This document shows, in pieces, positions 44,314-53,468 of a stretch of DNA of 64,000 nt (positions within the stretch are counted from its first letter, which is position 1; every line of letters begins with the position of its first letter). Source of the DNA: JAHEJA01 sp965656445 (GTDB lineage: Bacteria > Pseudomonadota > Alphaproteobacteria > Rhodobacterales > Rhodobacteraceae); assembly GCA_965656445.1 (NCBI GenBank), contig CBFHKO010000004.1, positions 1 through 64,000 on the forward strand, written 5' to 3'. The translations under genes and the position numbers were made by a program. The notes beneath the pieces are model-generated. The model was not told the origin of the DNA. It ran no database searches and worked only from the letters and a program-made list of their open reading frames with translations.

Positions 44314-45216
44314 CTAGCCAACGAGCCCAAAAACAGTCTCCCGATGATACTTCAAAAATTCGGGGTGCGGATGGAACCTTTCATCCTCGGGCAACAGAAT
44401 TTTCTTGTCAGATCGAAACAACCGCTCGGCAACACCGCTGTCCACTTTATTGTGCGACACGAGCAAACGATATTCATCCGTGATCGAAATCAACCCCCGA
44501 TCAAACATCCAGTGAATGGTCCCCGACAAGGCAATACCATTCATCACAATATCTGGCCCACCATCTGCAACAGGCTTGATATGGGCCGCCTCAACTTCTG
44601 CCCGACCACCGCCATTCCTCAGCTCAAGTCCGGATACCGCACAACGCCCTGCATAAGCGTGCTTGACTTGCCGAGCAAAAGACGCATCGCGGAACGTTCG
44701 CTGAACAAGCTGATGTTTGCGCTTGACCTGACCCTCAAACGGGGCCTGTGCTTCCGACAATCCAAAACCATCACTACGCGGTATATCCTCTGTGACGCCC
44801 AAGAGTGAAAAACCAGCCTCAAGAATATTTTTGAATTCAGCGTCACTCAACGTACGAACAGCCGAAACGGACGCCCCACCAGACATAGCTCGGCCATCAG
44901 GTCTTCGTAAACTTGTTTCAAATGCAACTCCCGACCGATCTTTACGCCGCACGATGCGCTCAAAAGTGATCAAACTGGCTTGATCGAAAATCGCAAAATA
45001 GTGATCGTCCCTATTTATATCGGGAACAACATCCAGAACACGCTGCACCCCAACGTAACCAAAAACACCTCCGTGCCCACGACTTTCATATAGAATAACC
45101 CAGTCACCAATTGTCGATGTAACAGCTTTCAAATACCGAGAGGGGAAATGATACAACTCTCCAGGCTTATCGCTATAAATAGAAACTCTATTTTGAATGA
45201 AAACTGCGTGTGCCAT
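44314..45216 (-). CDS. HNH endonuclease with N-terminal candidate PUA-like domain
   Basis: 300 residues from the ATG at 45216 (the frame extends to a GTG at 45246; no clear ribosome site at either). The C-terminal third is an HNH_2-type nuclease: CAVSGLELRNGG, EAAHIKPVADGG and a final ALSGTIHWMFDRG give the H-N-H residues. The first ~100 residues, with YHFPSRYLK, GDWVILYESRG and GYVGVQRVLDVVPD, look like the EVE/PUA-type modules that read modified bases. That layout fits a modification-dependent restriction enzyme (inference). No methylase is adjacent. Confidence 0.75.
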   Translation of the reverse strand: MAHAVFIQNRVSIYSDKPGELYHFPSRYLKAVTSTIGDWVILYESRGHGGVFGYVGVQRVLDVVPDINRDDHYFAIFDQASLITFERIVRRKDRSGVAFETSLRRPDGRAMSGGASVSAVRTLSDAEFKNILEAGFSLLGVTEDIPRSDGFGLSEAQAPFEGQVKRKHQLVQRTFRDASFARQVKHAYAGRCAVSGLELRNGGGRAEVEAAHIKPVADGGPDIVMNGIALSGTIHWMFDRGLISITDEYRLLVSHNKVDSGVAERLFRSDKKILLPEDERFHPHPEFLKYHRETVFGLVG

Positions 45217-45276
45217 GGCCAAATCAATTCGTTTAAATCTTGGCACAAACTATTTCACGTTTGCAAAAATACTCAA

Positions 45277-45311
45277 ACAAAAAAGAAAGCGCCGCCCCCA
45301 ATAGGGGCGGC
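45277..45311 (-). terminator. Rho-independent terminator of the formate dehydrogenase gene
   Basis: Arms GCCGCCCC (45291-45298) and GGGGCGGC (45304-45311) pair over 8 bp with a 5-nt loop; on the minus strand the stem is followed by a U-rich tract. It lies 30 nt beyond the stop codon and before the HNH gene. Confidence 0.85.
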
Positions 45312-45340
45312 TCAATTAGGTCAAACCACGCAAATCGGAA

Positions 45341-48118
45341 TTATTCGGCTGCAATCGCATCCGCTTTCTCGACGCGAACGGCCGAGAATTTGAACTCAGG
45401 GATCTTACCATAGGGATCCAGAGCTGGGTTGGTCAATATATTCGCCGCCGCTTCAACAAAAGCGAATGGCAAGAACACCATATCTTCTGCAACGGCACGA
45501 TCAGCGCGCGCCATGACAACAACGCTTCCTCGCTTGGTGCTGAGGCGGACATGCCCCCCAGGTTCCACGCCCAATGACCGCAAGGTCTTGGGATGCAAGG
45601 AACAGTTCGCCTCTGGCTCAACTGCATCCAACACCTTTGAGCGACGTGTCATCGACCCTGTGTGCCAGTGCTCCAACTGACGTCCTGTCGTCAAAATCAT
45701 TGGATACTCTGCATCTGGGACATCGTCTGGCGCAATCACAGAGGCTGGCGTAAATTTGGCCCGTGCACCTTCGCGTGGGAAGCCGTCCCCAAATACAATC
45801 GCTTGCCCCGGATCTTCGGGGGACAGCGACGGGTAGGTCACCGCATTTTGCGCTTCTAGACGATCCCACGTGATGTTGCTCAGAGACCCCATATTCAGCT
45901 TCATCTCTGCAAAGACATCCGCAGGACCCTTATAATCCCAGTTCAAACCTAAACGGTTCGCCAATTGAACTTCGATCCACCAATCTTCTTTGGCCTCACC
46001 GGGGGGCGGAACAGCAGGGCGTCCCATTTGCACTTGGCGGTTCGTATTGGTCACGGTTCCAGATTTCTCGGCAAACGCAGAGGCTGGCAAAATCACATCT
46101 GCATAATTGGCCGTTTCTGTGAGAAAGATGTCCTGAACCACAAGGTGATCCAATTTGGCCAAAGCGTCGCGCGCATGTTCCACATCTGGATCTGACATCG
46201 CAGGGTTTTCACCCAAAATATACATGCCCTTGATGTCACCATCATGCACTGCATCCATAATTTCGGTAACGGTTAACCCTTTTTCAGCTGAGAAATCCCC
46301 AGAATTCCAAACAGAGGTAAAGGCGGACCGGACACCATCATCTGTCACTGTTTGATAATCAGGCAAGAACATCGGGATAAGCCCCGCATCCGACGCCCCT
46401 TGAACGTTGTTTTGACCTCGTAGCGGGTGCAGGCCCGCACCAGGTTTACCAACATTGCCTGTCATCAGCGCAAGCGAGATCAAACAACGTGAATTATCGG
46501 TTCCATGGATGTGCTGAGACACACCCATACCCCAGAAAATCATGCCCGCTTTGCCCTTGGCAAAGGTCCGCGCCGCCGCGCGTACATCTTCTGCGGGGAT
46601 ACCGCAGATATCCTGCATTGCTTCGGGCGAGAAGGCTTTTAGATGCTCTTTTTCAGCTTCCCAATTTTCGGTGAATTGGTCGATATAAGCCTGATCATAA
46701 AGGCCTTCTTCGACAATCACATGCATAATGGCATTCAACATCGACACATCCGCACCAGGTCGAAATTGAAGCATGTGGGTTGAGAACCGCTTGAGCGCCT
46801 GACCGCGAGGATCCATGACGATCAGTTTGCCACCACGTTTTGTAAATTGCTTGAAATAGGTCGCCGCGACAGGGTGGTTTTCAATCGGATTGCACCCAAT
46901 CGCAATGGCCACATCGGCATTTTCGATTTCATTAAAGGTCGCTGTAACTGCACCCGATCCAACATTTTCCAACAGGGCCGACACAGAAGACGCATGACAC
47001 AAACGCGTACAGTGATCGACGTTATTGTGACCAAACCCTTGGCGTATCATTTTTTGAAAGAGGTAGGCTTCTTCGTTTGTGCATTTCGCCGATCCAAAGC
47101 CTGCAACAGCGCGTCCGCCATCATTGTCACGCAAGGACGCTAAACCACCCGCCGCCGCATCGAGGGCTTCGTCCCAAGTTGCTTCACGGAACACTTCGCT
47201 CCAATTCGCAGGGTTCACATTCAACCCCTTTTCAGGGGCATCTTCACGACGGATCAAAGGTTTGGTGAGGCGGTGCTCATGGTGGATATAATCAAACCCA
47301 AAGCGCCCTTTGACACAGAGCCGCCCTTCGTTTGCAGGGCCGTTAATACCTTCAACAAATTTGACACGCCCGTCTTTGATCTTGAGGTTGACTTGGCAGC
47401 CAACACCACAGAACGGACAAACACTTTTGACTTCGTCGTCATAATCAGCACTGTCACCAACTTGGTTTTCGTCCACGACCGTCGCAGGCATCAACGCCCC
47501 CGTTGGACAGGCTTGGACACATTCGCCACAGGCCACACAGGTGCTATCGCCCATTGGGTCCGCAAAATCAAAGGTCGGATAGGCATCATGACCACGGCCC
47601 GCCATCCCAATGACATCATTCACTTGGACCTCACGACAGGCGCGGACACAAAGACCACATTGAATACAGGCATCTAAGTTGACGCTCATAGCGACATGGC
47701 TGTCATCCAACAGAGGAATGCGCTCTGCTTCTAAGGTTGGCAATCGGCTTTCGCTAATTCCATTTAAGTCCGCCATATCCCAAAGGTGGCTGGATTTATC
47801 ATGTGCCACTTCGCGCTCCGGCTGATCCGCCAACAGCATTTCTACGACCATCTTGCGTGCAGATGTGGCGCGCGCATTTTGCGTATGCACAACCATGCCA
47901 TCTTGGGGTTCACGGATACAAGACGCCGCAAGCGTGCGTTCGCCTTCAATTTCGACCATACACGCTCGACAATTTCCATCAGGACGATACCCAGGAGCCG
48001 GCTTATGGCACAAATGCGGAATGACCAATCCGCGGCCATTTGCGACTTCCCAAATGCTCATTCCGCGCTCAGCGACAACCTCTTCGCCGTCCATGGTAAA
48101 CCGAATTGTGTCAGACAT
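45341..48118 (-). CDS. fdhF: Formate dehydrogenase subunit alpha (molybdopterin, FdsA/FdhF type)
   Basis: 925 residues, cytoplasmic (no Tat signal). In order: an N-terminal [2Fe-2S] domain (CRACMVEIEG), two [4Fe-4S] clusters (CIQCGLCVRACREVQ and CVACGECVQACPTG), a further cluster CPFCGVGC and the bis-MGD domain with the Mo-ligand Cys in CTRLCHASS (Cys rather than selenocysteine). The C-terminal molydopterin dinucleotide-binding domain ends with GRQLEHWHTGSMTRRS. It oxidises formate. No FdsB, FdsG or FdhD gene is adjacent, so its electron acceptor cannot be read from context. GGAG precedes the ATG. Confidence 0.92.
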   Translation of the reverse strand: MSDTIRFTMDGEEVVAERGMSIWEVANGRGLVIPHLCHKPAPGYRPDGNCRACMVEIEGERTLAASCIREPQDGMVVHTQNARATSARKMVVEMLLADQPEREVAHDKSSHLWDMADLNGISESRLPTLEAERIPLLDDSHVAMSVNLDACIQCGLCVRACREVQVNDVIGMAGRGHDAYPTFDFADPMGDSTCVACGECVQACPTGALMPATVVDENQVGDSADYDDEVKSVCPFCGVGCQVNLKIKDGRVKFVEGINGPANEGRLCVKGRFGFDYIHHEHRLTKPLIRREDAPEKGLNVNPANWSEVFREATWDEALDAAAGGLASLRDNDGGRAVAGFGSAKCTNEEAYLFQKMIRQGFGHNNVDHCTRLCHASSVSALLENVGSGAVTATFNEIENADVAIAIGCNPIENHPVAATYFKQFTKRGGKLIVMDPRGQALKRFSTHMLQFRPGADVSMLNAIMHVIVEEGLYDQAYIDQFTENWEAEKEHLKAFSPEAMQDICGIPAEDVRAAARTFAKGKAGMIFWGMGVSQHIHGTDNSRCLISLALMTGNVGKPGAGLHPLRGQNNVQGASDAGLIPMFLPDYQTVTDDGVRSAFTSVWNSGDFSAEKGLTVTEIMDAVHDGDIKGMYILGENPAMSDPDVEHARDALAKLDHLVVQDIFLTETANYADVILPASAFAEKSGTVTNTNRQVQMGRPAVPPPGEAKEDWWIEVQLANRLGLNWDYKGPADVFAEMKLNMGSLSNITWDRLEAQNAVTYPSLSPEDPGQAIVFGDGFPREGARAKFTPASVIAPDDVPDAEYPMILTTGRQLEHWHTGSMTRRSKVLDAVEPEANCSLHPKTLRSLGVEPGGHVRLSTKRGSVVVMARADRAVAEDMVFLPFAFVEAAANILTNPALDPYGKIPEFKFSAVRVEKADAIAAE

Positions 48119-48313
48119 GCTCAGACTCCTTGCTTTGTGACCTTATACACCACAGCTTTGCTCCTGTCTGACTCTCAATCACGACACACGACTGCGTTTT
48201 TACGCCAAGCGAAAAGCTGCGAGGTCGTAAAATACACTATAGGAAACGATAAAGGCTCGACATGCCAAACAGAAGCCTTAGAACTAAGGCAACTCACAAA
48301 ACAAGGAAGCGGC

Positions 48314-48973
48314 ATGTCCACTCTCACTTTGGTCCGTCACGGTCAGGCAAATTCAGCAGCGACAACGGAGGAAGACTATGATCGCCTAAGCGATACAGGA
48401 CGGCAGCAAGCGCAGTATTTAGGCGATCACTTTCGGTATATTGACGCACAATTCGACGCAATTTTTGCAGGGACATTGCATCGTCAACAGGACACAGCAC
48501 AGGCATTGCGTGATAGCTGTCAGGCGGACCTTCAAACGGATAAGCGACTGAATGAAATCGAATATTACACCTTGACCCAGCAGCTTATTGATCAGTTTGA
48601 TATTGACCGTCCTACTGGGGAATTTGGACATGTAAAACATTTCCATACCCTCTATGATCTCTGGTCCGACGACAAAATTGAAAATCCACCAGAGACCTAT
48701 GAAAATTACGAAACCCGCGTCCGCAACATGCTAGAAGACATGCGTCACGCAGGGCCAAATGTGTTGGCGGTGACATCTGGTGGAATTATCGCGATGGCAA
48801 TCAAACTGGCCCTTGGGTTGGACAATGATGGGCTTGTGAAATGTCTGCTCGCAGGTATGAACACGGGTGTTACCAAGCTTCATTATATCAACGGCAGCTT
48901 TGGTCTCTTGCAAATGAACGCCATGCCTCATTTGGAACATCCCGATCGCCTTGACCTGCGAACATTTTACTGA
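48314..48973 (+). CDS. Histidine phosphatase family protein
   Basis: 219 residues from the ATG at 48314 (AAGGAAG upstream). The RHG motif is LVRHGQAN near residue 6; LNEIEYYTLTQQL supplies the general-acid Glu region and VTSGGIIAMA the late His-less variant of the SGG stretch. Phosphoglycerate-mutase-like phosphatase of unknown substrate. The reading frame continues 500 nt upstream inside the fdhF antisense strand, but that part has no codon or motif support. It precedes the saccharopine genes by 38 nt and may share transcription. Confidence 0.83.
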   Translation: MSTLTLVRHGQANSAATTEEDYDRLSDTGRQQAQYLGDHFRYIDAQFDAIFAGTLHRQQDTAQALRDSCQADLQTDKRLNEIEYYTLTQQLIDQFDIDRPTGEFGHVKHFHTLYDLWSDDKIENPPETYENYETRVRNMLEDMRHAGPNVLAVTSGGIIAMAIKLALGLDNDGLVKCLLAGMNTGVTKLHYINGSFGLLQMNAMPHLEHPDRLDLRTFY

Positions 48974-49011
48974 TCCAGTCACCTCTAAAATTAACGATCA
49001 ACGGATGAAAT

Positions 49012-50061
49012 ATGACGCATTTATGGGTACGCGCCGAGCAAAGAAATAACGAAGATCGCGTCGGCATAACGCCTGATGGCGTTCGACGTTTAATGGAGCA
49101 AGGGTTTCAAATCACCGTTGAACACAGCCGATCACGCATAATTCCTGACCAAGACTATGTTGCCACTGGTTGCGCTATGGTGGCTGAAAATAGCTGGCCC
49201 AGCGCACCTAAAGACGCCATCATCTTTGGACTAAAAGAGCTTCCTGAGGATGGAACGCCTCTGATCCATCGGCACATCATGTTTGGGCATGCCTACAAAG
49301 GCCAATATTCAGGCAAGGCCCTATTGCAGCGGTTCAAAGCTGGGGGCGGAACGCTCTATGATTTGGAGTATCTTGTCGATGAAACGGGTCGGCGCGTTGC
49401 TGCCTTTGGCTATTGGGCGGGGTACGCCGGGGCTGCGGTTACGCTGAAATGTTGGGCCGCGCAAAAAGATGGCTCACTTTGCGGTCCAGTTCAGTCCTAT
49501 CCGCACAAAGAGGCCTTGCTCGCCGACCTGCGAGACATGATGGCATCACGCCCCTTGCCCAATGCCATTGTGATTGGCGCCTTGGGACGTGTTGGAACGG
49601 GGGCGAGCGATCTATGTGAGGCTCTTGGTATAGAGGTGACAAAGTGGGACATGAAGGAAACAGCAAACGGCGGGCCGTTTCCTGAAATTTTGGACCATGA
49701 GTTGTTCTTTAACTGCATCTTGGCGCGCCCAGACACCCCTGTGTTTGTTCCCGAAAGCGCCCTCACTAGTGAGCGGCGACTAAGCGCCATTGGGGACATC
49801 GCATGCGATCCTGATAGCGACTATAACCCAATCCCTATCTACGATCGTGCTACCGACTGGGACACACCTGCATTTCGCGCGCACAACGAACCCGTTTTAG
49901 ACGTCATGGCCATTGATAACCTACCCTCCCTCTTGCCATTAGAAAGCTCGCAGGATTTCGCAGAGCAGCTTCTGCCATCCTTGCAGCGTTTAAACAATTT
50001 GGACGGTGGCGTGTGGGGCCGTGCATTAAAGACATTTAATCATCACATAAACGAGGTATGA
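49012..50061 (+). CDS. Saccharopine dehydrogenase, lysine-forming type (AlaDH/PNT-like)
   Basis: 349 residues. The AlaDH/PNT N-terminal domain shows RNNEDRVGITPDGVRRLMEQGF and FGHAYKGQ; the nucleotide-binding half includes IGALGRVGTGASDLC, a Rossmann-like Gly-rich turn. This type interconverts saccharopine with lysine and 2-oxoglutarate. The adjacent second gene encodes the other half of the pathway. In marine alphaproteobacteria the pathway is usually catabolic for lysine, though direction cannot be told from sequence. Confidence 0.87.
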   Translation: MTHLWVRAEQRNNEDRVGITPDGVRRLMEQGFQITVEHSRSRIIPDQDYVATGCAMVAENSWPSAPKDAIIFGLKELPEDGTPLIHRHIMFGHAYKGQYSGKALLQRFKAGGGTLYDLEYLVDETGRRVAAFGYWAGYAGAAVTLKCWAAQKDGSLCGPVQSYPHKEALLADLRDMMASRPLPNAIVIGALGRVGTGASDLCEALGIEVTKWDMKETANGGPFPEILDHELFFNCILARPDTPVFVPESALTSERRLSAIGDIACDPDSDYNPIPIYDRATDWDTPAFRAHNEPVLDVMAIDNLPSLLPLESSQDFAEQLLPSLQRLNNLDGGVWGRALKTFNHHINEV

Positions 50062-50062
50062 T

Positions 50063-51205
50063 ATGACAATTCATTGGTGTGGCACTGGCCTTTCCGCCGT
50101 TCCGGGACTTCGGCGCCTATTGGAGAATGGCAAAGACGTGGTGGTTTGGAACCGTACAGTTGACAAAGCACAAGACGCAGTTGGCGATCTCACGGATAAT
50201 TTGCGCAAGTTTGACATGGATAGCCTGGCCGATGATGTTCAAAAAGGTGATATCATCGTTTCAATGCTGCCTGGTGATCTTCATGTACCTCTTGCAAAAA
50301 TCGCAATCGCAAATGAAGCACATTTTGTTAGCTCATCCTACATTGCCCCCGAAATGCGCGCCTTGGATGATGCGGCGAAAGCAGCAGGCGTATGCTTGAT
50401 CAACGAAGTGGGCCTTGATCCCGGTATTGATCATTTGATGGCACACCACTTGGTTGAGGACTATCGGGTCTCTGAGGCCTGTGACGATGCAAACGAACTG
50501 AGCTTTATCTCCTATTGTGGTGGTATCCCTAAAATCCCAAACTCATTTCGATATAAATTCTCATGGTCCCCTTTGGGTGTTCTCAAAGCATTGAAATCAC
50601 CATCAAAATCAATCAAGAATTTCGAGGAATATGATGTTGCGCGTCCTTGGGATGCGATCACGTCCTACACTGCGCCTTTGGAGCAAGAGGAAACATTTGA
50701 GGTCTATCCAAATCGCGATAGCCTCCCGTTTATGCAGCAATATAAATTTGACCCGAACTGGAAGGTCAAAAATTTCGTGCGCGGCACACTTCGCCTAAAT
50801 GGATGGAAAGACGCGTGGTCCCCTGTGTTCCAAGAAATCGAAACCCTGTCTGGACCCTCAGGGGATCAGCGGCTCGCCGAAATGTCTGACGAATTCTGGG
50901 ATAAGAACGCTTATGATCCCGATGAACCAGACCGTGTTGTCCTTTGCGTAAGTCTCAAGGTCGAACGCGATGGCGCACCCGTTTGGCACAAAACCTATGT
51001 CATGGATGCATGGGGGGAAAACGGTGTGACAGCTATGGCACGGCTCGTCTCTAACCCAGTATCCTTTGCCATTGAAGCTGTCCAAAATGGGGATATCTCT
51101 GCGGGCGTCCACGCAGCGCCAAGTGATGCAAACTTGGTGCAAGATTGGATGACAAAAATCGGCACCCTCGCTCAATATTTGGATGTCAAAAACCATCTAC
51201 TCTAA
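50063..51205 (+). CDS. Saccharopine dehydrogenase, glutamate-forming type
   Basis: 380 residues beginning 1 nt after the previous gene. The N-terminal Rossmann motif is WCGTGLSAVPGLRRLL, and the INEVGLDPGIDHLMAHHL segment is the saccharopine reductase signature. It would split saccharopine to glutamate and 2-aminoadipate semialdehyde. In animals both halves are fused in one protein (LKR/SDH); here they are separate, tandem and nearly overlapping. A typical C-terminal catalytic domain follows with the ISYCGGIPKIPN stretch. Confidence 0.88.
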   Translation: MTIHWCGTGLSAVPGLRRLLENGKDVVVWNRTVDKAQDAVGDLTDNLRKFDMDSLADDVQKGDIIVSMLPGDLHVPLAKIAIANEAHFVSSSYIAPEMRALDDAAKAAGVCLINEVGLDPGIDHLMAHHLVEDYRVSEACDDANELSFISYCGGIPKIPNSFRYKFSWSPLGVLKALKSPSKSIKNFEEYDVARPWDAITSYTAPLEQEETFEVYPNRDSLPFMQQYKFDPNWKVKNFVRGTLRLNGWKDAWSPVFQEIETLSGPSGDQRLAEMSDEFWDKNAYDPDEPDRVVLCVSLKVERDGAPVWHKTYVMDAWGENGVTAMARLVSNPVSFAIEAVQNGDISAGVHAAPSDANLVQDWMTKIGTLAQYLDVKNHLL

Positions 51206-51297
51206 AGGGTAGGAAATTTCTTTTTAGGACTCTGGGTAAAATTTGCACAATTCTTGCTGTTAGTACTCACAAGACGCGTGCTTATCCGGAGACCTAA

Positions 51298-52371
51298 ATG
51301 CTGCCCTTTAAACAGACAGTAACTGCATGGGATGTTATTGAACCCCTGCTTGAAGACGCAATTGAAGAGTTCTTTGAATTTATTTTTGCGGATCCTAATC
51401 TAGAAGAAATGATCAAGGATCAAAGCGTGCCACGCTTGAAAAACGTTTTGCGTAACCATTGGCAACAAGCGCTCACCGAGGGATATAATTCAACGTACCA
51501 TGAACGGATGGAACGCATTGGCAACCACCATGCACGCATTGGTCTGACGCCAGAGGTTTTCTGCGAAGCCTATGGCGTCGTGTTGAAATCCATTCAACGT
51601 CAAGCAGCCGTTAAGTACAAAAACAACCCGAAAAAACGCCAGCTTGCCAATGAAACCATGACAAATGCCGTGTTCATGGATCTCGCAAATGGTATTGCGA
51701 GCTACACGCATGTCATCGACGACAAGCGCAATGTGACCGCGGACAAGATTTTACTCGGATCAAGTGAATTTGAAACGCGCATGGCACACCTGTCGAGTGA
51801 AATGCATACCTTGGGTAGCTCAGTCACTCAGATGAACTCCTCCATCCAAGAGATTGGCAAAAGCGCGCAAAAATCTACGAATTTCGCCCGTGAAGCAACC
51901 ACAAAGGCAGATAGCGCCGCCGCATCCATGACTTCCGTTTATGATGCCTCAGAAGAAATCGGATCGTTCCTGAATATCATCACCGAGATTGCCGACAAAA
52001 CCAAACTATTGGCCGTAAACGCCGCCATTGAGGCCGCACGAGCCGGCGAAGCAGGAAAAGGCTTTACCGTGGTTGCGGATGAAGTGCGCCAACTCGCCGA
52101 AGGCACAGAACGGGGTGCAAAGGATGTCGCAAGCAAAGTTGAAGAAATCCGAAACGCCGTGACGGGTCTAAAGACCACCATCGAAGGTGTACAAAAAAGC
52201 TTTAGCCAAGTTTTGCAATCCTCCGACAATATCGAACAGGCCGTGTCCGAACAAAAAGACGCCTCTCAAGCAATGAGTGAACGCATGCTCAACTTGGAAA
52301 ATACCGTCGAAGAACAAATGACCAATTTGTCAAAAATGTTCAAAGACATGGAAAATGTACTGCACGACTAA
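51298..52371 (+). CDS. Soluble globin-coupled chemoreceptor (HemAT-like MCP), copy 1
   Basis: 357 residues, no transmembrane helix. Residues ~1-160 are a sensor globin: the proximal-His motif HxxIGL is at 78-83 (His78) in NHHARIGLTPEVFCEAYG. The rest is a methyl-accepting coiled coil whose tip (216-270) contains the kinase-contact stretch EIADKTKLLAVNAAIEAARA. It probably senses O2 or another haem ligand and signals to CheA. A second, equal-length copy follows 24 nt later. GGAGA precedes the ATG. Confidence 0.88.
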   Translation: MLPFKQTVTAWDVIEPLLEDAIEEFFEFIFADPNLEEMIKDQSVPRLKNVLRNHWQQALTEGYNSTYHERMERIGNHHARIGLTPEVFCEAYGVVLKSIQRQAAVKYKNNPKKRQLANETMTNAVFMDLANGIASYTHVIDDKRNVTADKILLGSSEFETRMAHLSSEMHTLGSSVTQMNSSIQEIGKSAQKSTNFAREATTKADSAAASMTSVYDASEEIGSFLNIITEIADKTKLLAVNAAIEAARAGEAGKGFTVVADEVRQLAEGTERGAKDVASKVEEIRNAVTGLKTTIEGVQKSFSQVLQSSDNIEQAVSEQKDASQAMSERMLNLENTVEEQMTNLSKMFKDMENVLHD

Positions 52372-52394
52372 ACCCAAATAGGACCGAAACCAAA

Positions 52395-53468
52395 ATGTTC
52401 TTTGACAGTCAGCCCAAAGATACGTGGACATTGATGTCTCCGTTTTTAGACCAAGCTTTAGACGCCTTTTATAAGGCGGTTCAAGATGACCAAGATATTG
52501 CCAGCCTCCTTGAGGGGCATGACATCATGCGTCTAAAACAGCTTCAAAAAAAGCACTGGCAGATGACATTTTCGGATGGCTTCAACTCAAGCTACCAAGA
52601 GCGCATGCAGCGGATCGTCTTGGCCCATGCCAAGATTGGCCTAGAGCCAAGCATGTATTGTGACGGCTATAGCGCGTTTTTGGATAACTTGATGGAATTG
52701 GCCAATTCGCATTACAAAAAGTCCCCCAAAACGACTGTTGCCATTATCCGCGACACAATCTCAACTGTGATCAAAGACCTCAGCTTTTCAATGGCCGCTT
52801 ATCAAGATTTCGCCAGAACAGCCGCTGTTGAAAACGCTCAAGCAACAGTGACCTACGCCAACGATTTCTCTGGCAGAATGCGGAATTTGAACGACGACGT
52901 TTCGGCGGTGAACACGGCTGTTGCAGACATGAATGGATCGATTGTCAACATCTCTGACAACGTCGACGAGGCCGCCAATTTCGCAAATGCAGCAACCGAA
53001 CGCGCAAATTCCGCCTCTGCGTCCATGAAATCTGTGGCTGATGCTTCTGAGGAAATTGGATCGTTCTTGAACATCATCACTGAGATTGCTGATAAAACGA
53101 AATTGCTTGCGGTAAACGCGGCGATTGAGGCCGCGCGGGCTGGTGAGGCTGGCAAAGGGTTTACGGTTGTTGCGGACGAAGTGCGTCAATTGGCCGAAGG
53201 CACAGACGCAGGTGCTAAAGATGTTGCGCTGAAAGTGGATGAAATTCAAAAATCAGTGGAAATGTTACAGCGCACAATCGAAAACGTTCAAGACAGCTTT
53301 ACGCATGTGTTAGGAGCCACCGATAAAATCGCAAGCGCCGTTCACGTTCAGAAAAGCGGATCGCAGGATATCGCGGACAAGCTGGTCAACATTCAAGGAT
53401 CTGTCGAAGATCAACTCAAAACAGTTGGACAGCTGATCTCAACAGCGGAAAAGACGCTAAACCCTTAA
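52395..53468 (+). CDS. Soluble globin-coupled chemoreceptor (HemAT-like MCP), copy 2
   Basis: 357 residues with the same architecture and no membrane helix. The globin has its proximal His at 78 in AHAKIGLEPSMYCDGYS, aligned without gaps to copy 1. Globin sequences differ strongly, but residues 216-270 of the signalling tip are identical in both. Probably two ligand inputs feeding one signalling array. No cheA/cheW gene is adjacent. The stop overlaps that of the convergent SDR gene. Confidence 0.88.
   Translation: MFFDSQPKDTWTLMSPFLDQALDAFYKAVQDDQDIASLLEGHDIMRLKQLQKKHWQMTFSDGFNSSYQERMQRIVLAHAKIGLEPSMYCDGYSAFLDNLMELANSHYKKSPKTTVAIIRDTISTVIKDLSFSMAAYQDFARTAAVENAQATVTYANDFSGRMRNLNDDVSAVNTAVADMNGSIVNISDNVDEAANFANAATERANSASASMKSVADASEEIGSFLNIITEIADKTKLLAVNAAIEAARAGEAGKGFTVVADEVRQLAEGTDAGAKDVALKVDEIQKSVEMLQRTIENVQDSFTHVLGATDKIASAVHVQKSGSQDIADKLVNIQGSVEDQLKTVGQLISTAEKTLNP

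Noticed and set aside
47786..48313. Long upstream extension of the histidine phosphatase frame
   Set aside because: It lies antisense to fdhF, has no motif, and the ATG at 48314 has a good ribosome site directly before the RHG motif.
51943..53204. Recent duplication or gene conversion of the two chemoreceptors
   Set aside because: The identical 55-residue tip differs at about half of its codons by synonymous changes, so the copies are old and the identity reflects selection.
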